Positions 24,109-31,733 of a stretch of 34,977 nucleotides of DNA are shown piece by piece (position 1 is the stretch's first letter; each line of letters starts with the position of its first letter). The position numbers and the translations under genes are program-made. Under the pieces are notes generated by a model that worked only from the letters and a program-made list of their open reading frames with translations, had not been told where the DNA came from and searched no databases. Origin of the DNA: an uncultured Bacteroidota bacterium (GTDB lineage: Bacteria > Bacteroidota > Bacteroidia > Chitinophagales > Chitinophagaceae); assembly GCA_903881265.1 (NCBI GenBank), contig CAIRSV010000270.1:1-34977 (forward strand), read 5' to 3'.

Positions 24109-24369
24109 AGAAAAGGACATATTGCTTTTTGTTAATTATTTGATGAACGGCAAGGTCGGGACGCTTCACGAGTTGAATGAGTTGAGCAGAACAACGAACA
24201 CGCAGTAAGCGCAACAATCGCAATGATGCAGTTAGTTGAACATGACTAAGCCTTTAGTAGACAATATTTGTGTACGCTCAAACCCTCTTTATTCTTGGTT
24301 TCTGTCGGGTGCTGGGTGTTAAAAATCATATAATTTAAAGATTGAGGTACGGAAAGCGTTTTTTTTTTC
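24109..24369. other. Divergent intergenic stretch between the M13 peptidase gene and ftsX
   Basis: With the two -7 elements at its ends, this makes a 302-base gap without a gene. The only ATG-initiated frame I noted (from 24143, 21 codons on the plus strand) is too short to support. No tRNA-like fold, repeat array or terminator was recognised. The middle is somewhat richer in G and C than the flanks. Confidence 0.5.
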
Positions 24370-24377
24370 TACTTTTG
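24370..24377 (+). promoter_or_regulatory. -7 promoter element of ftsX
   Basis: TACTTTTG, a full match to TAnnTTTG, ends 7 bases before the ftsX ATG, so the mRNA leader would be only a few bases. No TTTG lies at 19 bases upstream; a TTG at 24342-24344 is 25 bases away. Confidence 0.4.
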
Positions 24378-24384
24378 GAGGCTG

Positions 24385-25263
24385 ATGAATAACGACCAAT
24401 TTATATCCACAAAAGTAAAGAAGGGAAAAGCGACCTATGCCTATTCAATTATTGGTGTGGCCCTGGTACTTTTTCTATTGGGCTCATTGGGTTGGTTGGT
24501 TATCAATGCTGGGCAATTGTCAAAGGCCTTTAAGGAAAATATTGAGATATCTGTGATACTGAACGATAATACCAAGGATGCGTTGGGCGTAAAGCTTAAG
24601 AACATCATTGATCAGCAGCCATTTGCCAAGTCATCGCAGTATGTCACTAAGGATAAGGCGGCAGAGCAATTTAAGAAGGATTTCGGTGAGGATTTTTTAC
24701 AGGTATTGGATTATAATCCGTTGTATACATCTGTAAATTTTCATTTGCATTCGGGGTATATGAATACTGACAGTCTGATTAAAATTGAGAAGTTTATCAA
24801 GCAAAGCAATATTGTTCGCGAGGTATTTTATCAGAAAAATTTGGTCGACATAATGAACAAGAATGTGCGTCGTATTGGGATTCTAATTTTTGTCATTTCC
24901 TTATTTCTGATATTTTCTGTGATTATATTAATCGATAATACAATTCGTTTGGCCATGTATAGCAATCGCTTTTTAATTAAGACGATGCAAATGGTTGGAG
25001 CCACTCGGTGGTTTATTGCCAAACCGTTTAATATTCGTGGTGTATGGAATGGTGTTATCAGTGCCTTGCTAGCGATTTCTGGTATTCTTTGTCTCAAATT
25101 TTTTGCCGAAAAATGGCTTCCAGAAATCAGCACATTGGCTAGCACACAATGGATGTTGATTCTTTGCTTTTCAATCTTGGCACTTGGTATTGTTATTTCG
25201 TTGCTGAGTACACATCGATCGGTAATCAAATATTTACGAACTCAATTGGATGATCTTTATTAA
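24385..25263 (+). CDS. ftsX: Cell division ABC-type protein FtsX
   Basis: Integral membrane partner of the ATPase FtsE; the FtsEX complex senses division and activates periplasmic peptidoglycan hydrolases. Layout: a cytoplasmic N-terminus, one transmembrane helix (about residues 20-42), a periplasmic domain (about 45-165, starting with ENIEISVILNDNTKDA), then three C-terminal helices (about 170-190, 222-242, 256-276). The motif MQMVGATRWFIAKPFNIRGVWNG near residues 201-223 is the FtsX/permease signature. Length 292 is normal. ftsE is not in the window, as is common in this phylum. It heads a cluster with the DUF3098-like gene (14-base gap) and uppP. Confidence 0.93.
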   Translation: MNNDQFISTKVKKGKATYAYSIIGVALVLFLLGSLGWLVINAGQLSKAFKENIEISVILNDNTKDALGVKLKNIIDQQPFAKSSQYVTKDKAAEQFKKDFGEDFLQVLDYNPLYTSVNFHLHSGYMNTDSLIKIEKFIKQSNIVREVFYQKNLVDIMNKNVRRIGILIFVISLFLIFSVIILIDNTIRLAMYSNRFLIKTMQMVGATRWFIAKPFNIRGVWNGVISALLAISGILCLKFFAEKWLPEISTLASTQWMLILCFSILALGIVISLLSTHRSVIKYLRTQLDDLY

Positions 25264-25277
25264 AAAACGAATATAGT

Positions 25278-25616
25278 ATGTCAACACAAAAATTTTCAGA
25301 CCCAAAAGTGGCTGCAAGCAATCCGGTCAAAACCGCAGAGCAAGTGAAAGTAACCACGAATACATCAAAAAATAAAAGTTTTCAGGGACTGCCATTTCTG
25401 TTTGATAAACAGAATTATATATGGATGGCCATTGGATTAGCAGTAATCATTGTTGGCTATGCGATGATGTCAGGCGGACGCAGTGCTGATCCAAATGCGT
25501 TTGATGGCGATGGACTGTATAGTTTCAGACGTATCACGTTGGCTCCAATACTCATTATTGTAGGCTTGGTGATTGAAGCATACGCCATCATGAAGAAGCC
25601 TTCAGTGAACGGTTAA
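25278..25616 (+). CDS. DUF3098-like small membrane protein
   Basis: A 112-residue protein of unknown function. A polar N-terminus of about 45 residues (rich in K, T, S) precedes two hydrophobic segments (about 51-68, WMAIGLAVIIVGYAMMSGG, and 87-107, LAPILIIVGLVIEAYAIM). A loop between them is GGRSADPNAFDGDGLYSFRRI. The hydrophobic part and the loop fit the DUF3098 family. It lies 14 bases after ftsX and 22 before uppP, an order I remember as recurrent in Bacteroidota, which suggests a role near division or lipid-carrier recycling; that role is inference only. Confidence 0.85.
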   Translation: MSTQKFSDPKVAASNPVKTAEQVKVTTNTSKNKSFQGLPFLFDKQNYIWMAIGLAVIIVGYAMMSGGRSADPNAFDGDGLYSFRRITLAPILIIVGLVIEAYAIMKKPSVNG

Positions 25617-25638
25617 TCATTGATTTTAAAACAAGCCT

Positions 25639-26433
25639 ATGACTACTATTCAAGCTATCATTATAGCCATTGTTGAAGGTATTACCGAATTTTTGCCCAT
25701 TTCATCAACAGGTCATATGGTCATTACGAGCGCTGTTATGCATATTGGTGATGATGCGTTTACAAAATATTTTGAAGTGTGTATTCAGTTGGGGGCCATC
25801 CTTTCTGTGCTCGTGTTATATTTCAAAAAATTCATTGATTTCAAGCATCCATCATTTTATATTAAACTCATCATCGCTGTTATTCCTTCACTGATAATGG
25901 GTAAATTATTGAACGATGTTATTGATGATAATTTAGGCAAGCCAATGTTCATTGCGATTGTGATGATAAGTGGTGGCGTGTTGCTTTTGTTTGTCGATCA
26001 TTGGTTCAAACAACCGCAGATCCAAACCACGGACGAGATCGATTATAAACGTTCATTCAACATTGGATTGTTTCAATGCTTGGCAATTATATTCCCTGGC
26101 TTAAGTCGAAGTGCAGCAACTATACTTGGTGGGATGAGTCAAAAGATTTCACGACAGGCCGCCGCAGAATTTTCGTTTTTTCTGGCTGTGCCAACCATGT
26201 TTGCAGCGACAGGGTACAAATCCCTTCAATACATCAAAGAACACGGAATGTTCACGTCTGATCAGTTAGGTATGATTGGTATCGGTAACTTGGTTGCCTT
26301 TGTCGTTGCGTTGCTTGCGATCAAGTTTTTTATCAACTATGTGAAGGAAAAAGGGTTTCGATTATTTGGCATGTATAGAATTATCTTAGGTATCGTTGTC
26401 TTGATTCTTCTTCAGTTGGGTTTAATTGGGTAA
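25639..26433 (+). CDS. uppP: Undecaprenyl-diphosphate phosphatase UppP (BacA)
   Basis: Integral membrane enzyme that dephosphorylates undecaprenyl diphosphate to regenerate the lipid carrier for peptidoglycan and other glycans; high levels give bacitracin resistance. Motif 1 is E13-G-I-T-E17-FLPISSTGH26, motif 2 is P153-G-L-S-R157-SAATILGG. About eight hydrophobic segments occur over 264 residues, normal for the family. The product supplies the acceptor used by MraY of the dcw operon in the same window. It is the last gene of the ftsX cluster and is followed by a hairpin terminator. Confidence 0.97.
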   Translation: MTTIQAIIIAIVEGITEFLPISSTGHMVITSAVMHIGDDAFTKYFEVCIQLGAILSVLVLYFKKFIDFKHPSFYIKLIIAVIPSLIMGKLLNDVIDDNLGKPMFIAIVMISGGVLLLFVDHWFKQPQIQTTDEIDYKRSFNIGLFQCLAIIFPGLSRSAATILGGMSQKISRQAAAEFSFFLAVPTMFAATGYKSLQYIKEHGMFTSDQLGMIGIGNLVAFVVALLAIKFFINYVKEKGFRLFGMYRIILGIVVLILLQLGLIG

Positions 26434-26487
26434 CTCGCTCTTAGCGATACGTCATTATACAGTAATCTCAGGTTCTATGAACATCCT

Positions 26488-26517
26488 GTGTGTTCGCTTC
26501 AAGCATACACACTTTTT
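26488..26517 (+). terminator. Hairpin terminator after uppP
   Basis: Arms GTGTGTTCGC (26488-26497) and GCATACACAC (26503-26512) pair at eight of ten positions with a 2x2 internal loop and a TTCAA hairpin loop, followed by five Ts. It separates the ftsX-uppP cluster from tmk. Confidence 0.6.
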
Positions 26518-26519
26518 CC

Positions 26520-26527
26520 TATCTTCG
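26520..26527 (+). promoter_or_regulatory. Possible -7 element of tmk
   Basis: TATCTTCG matches TAnnTTTG at all but one position and lies 19 bases before the tmk ATG, right after the terminator. No clear -33 element. Confidence 0.3.
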
Positions 26528-26546
26528 CATCCTCAACAATAAATAA

Positions 26547-27221
26547 ATGACAAGTAAATTCATTGCGATTGAAGGTTTAGATGGTGCAGGAAAATCAACG
26601 CAAATAAAATTGCTGATCGACTATTTTGCCAAGTCAGGCATCAAGACAAAATTTGTTCATTTTCCTCGCAGCGGCGAAGGTGTTTTTGGTGATCTTATTT
26701 CTAAATTTCTTCGTGGTGAATTTGGTGATGTCAAGAGTGTTCATCCACAATTAGTGGCCTTGCTTTTTGCCGAAGATCGGAAAGATTTTGCTAGCACAAT
26801 TGATCAATGGCTCGCTGATGGTTATCGGGTGCTTGTTGATCGGTATGTACTTTCTAATATCGCTTTTCAATGTGCTAAAACCGATGGTAGTGCTGACAAA
26901 GATGCGTTGAGAGAATGGATTTATATGTTCGAATATGAGTATAATAAAATTCCAAAACCTGATTTGTCGGTCTATCTCGATGTGCCTTTTTCATTCACAC
27001 ATAAATCGTTGAATGAAAAACGTGATGGCGACGAAAGGGCTTATTTAAATGGCAAAGATGATATACATGAAAAAGATATTGCCTTGCAGATGGCTGTGAA
27101 GGCCGAATATGAAAAGCTTGTACAAATAGAAAAAAATATCACGCCCATCACTTGCTATCATTCAGAACATCAAATGAAATCGATTGAGGAGATTCATGCT
27201 GAAATTATTTCGTGTATTTAA
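26547..27221 (+). CDS. tmk: Thymidylate kinase
   Basis: Cytoplasmic kinase that phosphorylates dTMP to dTDP for DNA synthesis. The P-loop is GLDGAGKST (G10-T18), the DR(Y/H) motif appears as VDRYVLSNIAFQ near residue 98, and PDLSVYLDVPF near residue 145 leads to the LID region (EKRDGDERAYLNG). Length 224 is near the usual ~205-215. dTDP-glucose for the RfbB encoded in this window ultimately draws on the same dTTP pool, but the genes are not linked. It has its own possible promoter and is 49 bases upstream of the next gene. Confidence 0.96.
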   Translation: MTSKFIAIEGLDGAGKSTQIKLLIDYFAKSGIKTKFVHFPRSGEGVFGDLISKFLRGEFGDVKSVHPQLVALLFAEDRKDFASTIDQWLADGYRVLVDRYVLSNIAFQCAKTDGSADKDALREWIYMFEYEYNKIPKPDLSVYLDVPFSFTHKSLNEKRDGDERAYLNGKDDIHEKDIALQMAVKAEYEKLVQIEKNITPITCYHSEHQMKSIEEIHAEIISCI

Positions 27222-27270
27222 ATAGTCTGCGACGATTTTTAATTTTTAATAGTTAATTGAGTAAAAACCT

Positions 27271-29277
27271 ATGAATTTACTGACCCATGAGACGTCCCCC
27301 TATTTGCTACAGCATGCTGGTAATCCTGTCCATTGGATGCCTTGGGGAAAGGAAGCTTTTCTAAAAGCTGCTGCAGAAAATAAACCGGTATTGGTCAGCA
27401 TCGGTTATTCATCTTGTCATTGGTGTCATGTGATGGAACATGAAAGTTTTGAAGATCAGGAAACGGCTGATTTAATGAATACACTATTTATCAATATCAA
27501 AGTTGATCGTGAAGAATATCCTGATGTTGATCATGTGTATATGGATGCCGTACAAGCTATGACGGGCAGTGGGGGATGGCCTTTGAATGTATTTTTGACA
27601 CCCGATAAGAAGCCATTTTATGGGGGCACGTATTTTCCTCCGGTTCGTGCGCATGGTCGAGCATCATGGAGGGAAGTGCTGATGAATGTATCGCAATATT
27701 TTACACAAAACAGAGAAGATGTTGAGACGCAATCGTCAACCTTAACGGAACATCTCAAGCAAAGTTCGCAGATAGGCAATGTGAAAGATACGTCGGTTGA
27801 AGAGCCTAGTCGTGTTTGTGAAGACATAAAAAATAAGTTGCTTGCCAATGCGGATAGTGAGCACGGTGGTTTTGGTGTCGCGCCAAAATTTCCATCCACC
27901 TTCAGTATCAAGTTTTTATTGAATCATTATGTGTTATATGGCGATGAAGCCTCGTTGAAGCAGGCACTTCGTTCGCTCGATAAAATGATGATGGGTGGTA
28001 TCTATGATCAAATTGGCGGTGGCTTTGCACGCTATAGCACAGACACATATTGGATAGCGCCTCACTTTGAAAAGATGTTGTACGATAATGCGCTGTTGAT
28101 TGACGTTTATGCCATCGCCTATACAATCACCAAAAACGAATCGTATAGACAAGTAATTGATGAAACAATAGCATGGCTGCGAAGGGAAATGACAAGTCAT
28201 GAAGGTGGTTTTTATTCGGCACAAGATGCAGACAGTGAGGGAGAGGAAGGGAAGTATTATACTTGGAGCGCCGCCGAATTGAACGAAATTCTAGACGATG
28301 AGTATGAATGGTTTGCTGCGTATTATCATGTCAGCGAAATGGGTAATTGGGAGCATACGAATATTTTATACAGCACCTATGAAAGTCAATCTACTCTTTC
28401 TGAAAATCATCGAACGAAATTGAAGGCCATTCATACGAAACTTATTGATTACAGAAATCTTCGAATAAAACCAATGACCGATGATAAGATGCTCTTAGGT
28501 TGGAATGCCTTGATGAATAAGGCGTTGGTGCGTGCGTATCTTTCAACTGAACAAATAGAGTACTTGCATCTTGCCGAACAGAATATGGCATTCTTATTGA
28601 AAAGTTATCACAGTAGTGCGCATCTTTATTTTCATACATACAGACTTGGAGAAGCTAAAATTCCGGCATACGCCGATGATTTGGCCTTTCTCGCTGATGC
28701 ATTAATTTCTTTAGGGAATGCAACTGCAGAAACGTCGTATCTATTGAAGGCGAAAGAGATAGCAGATTATATGAACAGTTTTTTTTCAAGTGATGAACAT
28801 GGTATGTATCAATTTGTGCATGCTAATTTTTTACAGGTTGACATTAACAAACAAGAGATTTACGATGGTGCCATTCCTTCTCCGAATGCAGTGATGTGTG
28901 ATGTTACAAACCAGTTGTCCTACATTTTTCAGGAAGATAGGTATCGAATCAGAAGCCAAAAAATGCGCACGCATGTCGCTTCAGTCTTTAAACAATATCC
29001 AGGGTCTTTTGGTCTCTGGTGTGCTGCATATCAAAATCAGTCTCAACCCTTCAAGGAAGTTCTTCTAAGCGGTAATAGCGCGATGGAATATTATCGAGCG
29101 CTGCATACCAAAAAGTATCAGCCTGCCGTTATGTACATCACGTCAAACAAGAAAGAAGAAAAGATTGCAAGTCTACTTGGGAAATATCAGGAAGGGGAGA
29201 CGCTGATTTATATCTGCAATGAATTTAATTGTTTGGAACCATTAAGAGACGTAAACATGGCGTTCACCGAAATTTAG
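27271..29277 (+). CDS. Thioredoxin-domain protein of the YyaL/DUF255 family
   Basis: Large two-part protein of uncertain function. The N-terminal ~165 residues are a thioredoxin-like DUF255 domain with NLLTHETSPYLLQHAGNPVHW at the start and the CxxC pair C49-H-W-C52 (SCHWCHVMEHESFED). The rest (about 190-668) is an alpha/alpha-barrel region like those of N-acylglucosamine 2-epimerase or six-hairpin glycosidases, with GGIYDQIGGGFARYSTD, PHFEKMLYDNA and YSAQDADSEG, all conserved in the family. Length 668 is normal (about 670-700). The human relative is SPATA20. No enzymatic activity can be claimed. Its stop overlaps a short antisense reading frame discussed in the findings. Confidence 0.93.
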   Translation: MNLLTHETSPYLLQHAGNPVHWMPWGKEAFLKAAAENKPVLVSIGYSSCHWCHVMEHESFEDQETADLMNTLFINIKVDREEYPDVDHVYMDAVQAMTGSGGWPLNVFLTPDKKPFYGGTYFPPVRAHGRASWREVLMNVSQYFTQNREDVETQSSTLTEHLKQSSQIGNVKDTSVEEPSRVCEDIKNKLLANADSEHGGFGVAPKFPSTFSIKFLLNHYVLYGDEASLKQALRSLDKMMMGGIYDQIGGGFARYSTDTYWIAPHFEKMLYDNALLIDVYAIAYTITKNESYRQVIDETIAWLRREMTSHEGGFYSAQDADSEGEEGKYYTWSAAELNEILDDEYEWFAAYYHVSEMGNWEHTNILYSTYESQSTLSENHRTKLKAIHTKLIDYRNLRIKPMTDDKMLLGWNALMNKALVRAYLSTEQIEYLHLAEQNMAFLLKSYHSSAHLYFHTYRLGEAKIPAYADDLAFLADALISLGNATAETSYLLKAKEIADYMNSFFSSDEHGMYQFVHANFLQVDINKQEIYDGAIPSPNAVMCDVTNQLSYIFQEDRYRIRSQKMRTHVASVFKQYPGSFGLWCAAYQNQSQPFKEVLLSGNSAMEYYRALHTKKYQPAVMYITSNKKEEKIASLLGKYQEGETLIYICNEFNCLEPLRDVNMAFTEI

Positions 29278-29454
29278 AAGCACAGGTTTTGATTTCCGAT
29301 TAAAATAGTCTTGATTTGACCATCGAAGGTTTTGAATTGATACCCATCTATGTTGTATGACAAATCGGTATCTTTTCCAAATTAAAGATAAAATAAAATA
29401 ATTTTGAGAAATTTTATGCAAGATTTAAAATATCATATATATATTGTGCAGGTA

Positions 29455-29485
29455 TTTGAATTAACATAATTAATTAATACATTTG
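29455..29485 (+). promoter_or_regulatory. Consensus promoter of the gldKLMN operon
   Basis: TTTG (29455-29458), a 19-base AT-only-but-one spacer, then TACATTTG (29478-29485). Both elements and the spacing match the Bacteroidota sigma consensus TTTG/TAnnTTTG. Transcription would start near 29490, leaving a leader of about 24 bases before the gldK ATG. Confidence 0.7.
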
Positions 29486-29513
29486 CCTTCTTGTATAAAA
29501 TAATAAACGGATT

Positions 29514-30797
29514 ATGATGAAACAATTTTCGTTAAGAATAGTAGCATTAGGACTCATTGTCACAGCTTGGGGTTGTGGTGGTGTTGGGCCTCAAGGTCAA
29601 GTAGTTGGTACCACGAATAAAGTGAATAATCCAACGACGCCTTCTCCTGTCGGAATGACATGGGTGCCTTCTGGTGTAATGCACATGGGGTCGAGCGATC
29701 AGGACCTTAGGAACGCAAACGATGTGAAAAACCGAACCGTACAAATGGTTGGTTTTTTCATGGATGCAACCGAAATTTCAAATTCCGAATACCGTCAATT
29801 TGTAGACTGGGTAAGGGATTCAACAGCGCACACCGTTATAGGTGATTTGAAAGATAATGAAGACGGATCGCAATCTGTTGACTGGAAGAAAAAAATAAAA
29901 TGGGCTGCAGAAGAAACGCAAGACGCCTTGGCTGCGTATTACATTCCTGCATCAGAAAGTATCTGGGGTAAAAAAGAGTTCGACAACCAAAAGTTAGTTT
30001 ACTCGTATGAAACCTTTGATTACGATCAAATGGCTAGAAGTTACAAGCAAGGTCAAGCGCAAGCAAGAACTACATTTTTGACGAAGTACAATCCAATTAT
30101 CTACCCTGATACAACTGTGTGGATGAAAATGTTCTCGTATTCGTATAACGAACCAATTACGCATCAATATTTTTGGTTCCCATCCTTCAATCAATATCCA
30201 GTTGTCGGGGTGACTTGGTATCAAGCCAATGCGTTTTCTCACTGGCGTACAAAATACTGGAGATCGTATAGAGATTCAAAAAAACAATTCTTAGAAGGTG
30301 AATTCCGTTTACCTAGTGAAGAGCAATGGGAATGGGCTGCCCGCGGTGGTCGTGCTCAATCGCCTTATCCATGGGGCGGACCATATGTGGTTAATAAGAA
30401 AGGATGTTACTTAGCTAACTTTAAACCAAATCGTGGTAATTATAGCGCTGATGGCGGTTTATATACAGTGCCTGTCAATGCCTATCACCCTAATGACTAT
30501 GGTTTGTACAACATGAGTGGGAACGTAGCTGAATGGACAAATTCTCCTTATCAAGCGAATACCTATGATAATATCGCGGATATGTCACCTGAAATCAGAA
30601 TGCGCTTTAAGGATTCTGATCCTACATGGTGGAAGAGAAAAGTGATCCGTGGAGGAAGTTGGAAGGATGTGGTAAGTGCAATACAAGTAAGTGCAAGAGA
30701 TTATGAATTTGCGGATACTGCCAAGGCATTTGTCGGATTCAGAAATATTGTACAATACCTTCAACCTGCTTTAACGAACCGTAGACCAAGAAAATAA
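29514..30797 (+). CDS. gldK: Type IX secretion lipoprotein GldK (PorK)
   Basis: Lipoprotein that with GldN forms the periplasmic ring beneath the outer membrane in the type IX secretion and gliding apparatus. A signal peptide is visible (residues 1-20), ending at a cysteine in VTAWGCGG; the lipobox is imperfect (A-W-G before C). The body is a formylglycine-generating-enzyme/sulfatase-modifying-factor fold (about residues 45-420), with GMTWVPSGVMHMGSS at its start, LPSEEQWEWAARGG, NMSGNVAEWTNSPY and IRGGSWKD. In GldK the fold is structural rather than known to be catalytic. GldJ shares it, but the following gldL-gldM-gldN order identifies GldK. Two adjacent ATGs (29514, 29517) are possible starts. 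Confidence 0.95.
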   Translation: MMKQFSLRIVALGLIVTAWGCGGVGPQGQVVGTTNKVNNPTTPSPVGMTWVPSGVMHMGSSDQDLRNANDVKNRTVQMVGFFMDATEISNSEYRQFVDWVRDSTAHTVIGDLKDNEDGSQSVDWKKKIKWAAEETQDALAAYYIPASESIWGKKEFDNQKLVYSYETFDYDQMARSYKQGQAQARTTFLTKYNPIIYPDTTVWMKMFSYSYNEPITHQYFWFPSFNQYPVVGVTWYQANAFSHWRTKYWRSYRDSKKQFLEGEFRLPSEEQWEWAARGGRAQSPYPWGGPYVVNKKGCYLANFKPNRGNYSADGGLYTVPVNAYHPNDYGLYNMSGNVAEWTNSPYQANTYDNIADMSPEIRMRFKDSDPTWWKRKVIRGGSWKDVVSAIQVSARDYEFADTAKAFVGFRNIVQYLQPALTNRRPRK

Positions 30798-30840
30798 TAG
30801 CACACTACATACTAAATAAAAAAATCAATATACAAAGGAC

Positions 30841-31674
30841 ATGAGATCAATAGCGATGTTTTTCGAAACTAACAAAGGTAAATATTTAAAAAACTTAATC
30901 ATTGGTTTAGGTGCGTCAGTCGTACTTATTGGAGCCCTTGCAAAGTTGCAACACTGGTCATGGGCTGGACCAGCCTTGATTGTTGGGATGAGTACCGAGG
31001 CGTTCATTTTTGCCATTTTAGGTTTACTTCCTCCACATAGAGATTACTATTGGGAAAAATATTATCCAGGATTAGACGAGAATCCTCATGTAGAAGCCTA
31101 TAAAAAAGGAATTAAATTTCAACCTACGCCAGTTGGTGGAGGAGGTGTTGGAACTTCAGCCACTGCGCAAATGGATAAGATGTTGGAAGAAGCCAATATG
31201 AATCCTGCCAACTTGAAAAAACTAAGCGACAACTTTACTAAATTTGGAGAAACAGTTAATCAAATCAAAGATATTACGCATGTAACGTCTGCTACGAATG
31301 ATTATGCAGCCAAAGCGAAAGAAGCAACATCTGCGTTAGGTCAAATGAAAGATACATTCCTAGGAGCTTCTGCAACCTTAGCGTCTTTCAACAATGCAGC
31401 GGATGAAACATCTAAGTTTCATAGTCAAGTTACGACATTGACAAAGAATCTAGGTTCTTTAAATCAGATTTATGAAGTGGAATTGCAGGATGCCAATAAC
31501 CACTTGAAAGCAATGAACAAATTCTACAGTAATTTAGTAAATGCTTCTGAAGCAATGCAAAATAGTGCCGATGATGCGAATAAGGCCAAAGAACAAATAG
31601 GTTTATTAGCGAAGAATCTTGGAACATTAAACCAAGTTTATGGCAATATGCTTAGTGCGATGCAAGGACGTTAG
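30841..31674 (+). CDS. gldL: Type IX secretion motor subunit GldL (PorL)
   Basis: Inner-membrane subunit that with GldM forms the proton-motive-force-driven rotary motor of type IX secretion. Two transmembrane helices lie near residues 18-35 and 42-62, followed by a long cytoplasmic helical region (about 110-277) rich in A, N and K with coiled-coil character. K35, H38 and W39 (KLQHW) and the buried acid E53 (STEAFIF) are visible; such polar residues in the membrane part are linked to proton coupling in the family. M1 or M6 (30856, MFFETNKGKYLK) could be the real start; M6 fits GldL N-termini better. It follows gldK by 43 bases. Confidence 0.94.
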   Translation: MRSIAMFFETNKGKYLKNLIIGLGASVVLIGALAKLQHWSWAGPALIVGMSTEAFIFAILGLLPPHRDYYWEKYYPGLDENPHVEAYKKGIKFQPTPVGGGGVGTSATAQMDKMLEEANMNPANLKKLSDNFTKFGETVNQIKDITHVTSATNDYAAKAKEATSALGQMKDTFLGASATLASFNNAADETSKFHSQVTTLTKNLGSLNQIYEVELQDANNHLKAMNKFYSNLVNASEAMQNSADDANKAKEQIGLLAKNLGTLNQVYGNMLSAMQGR

Positions 31675-31733
31675 AAGAGAGTGGAATAGAGAGGAGTGTA
31701 AATAAAATTATTAAAAGAAAATATTCATAAAGA

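Noticed and set aside
24143..24208. 21-codon ATG-to-stop frame (starting MNGKVGTLHELNELS) between the peptidase gene and ftsX
   Set aside because: Too short, no start context, no recognisable family.
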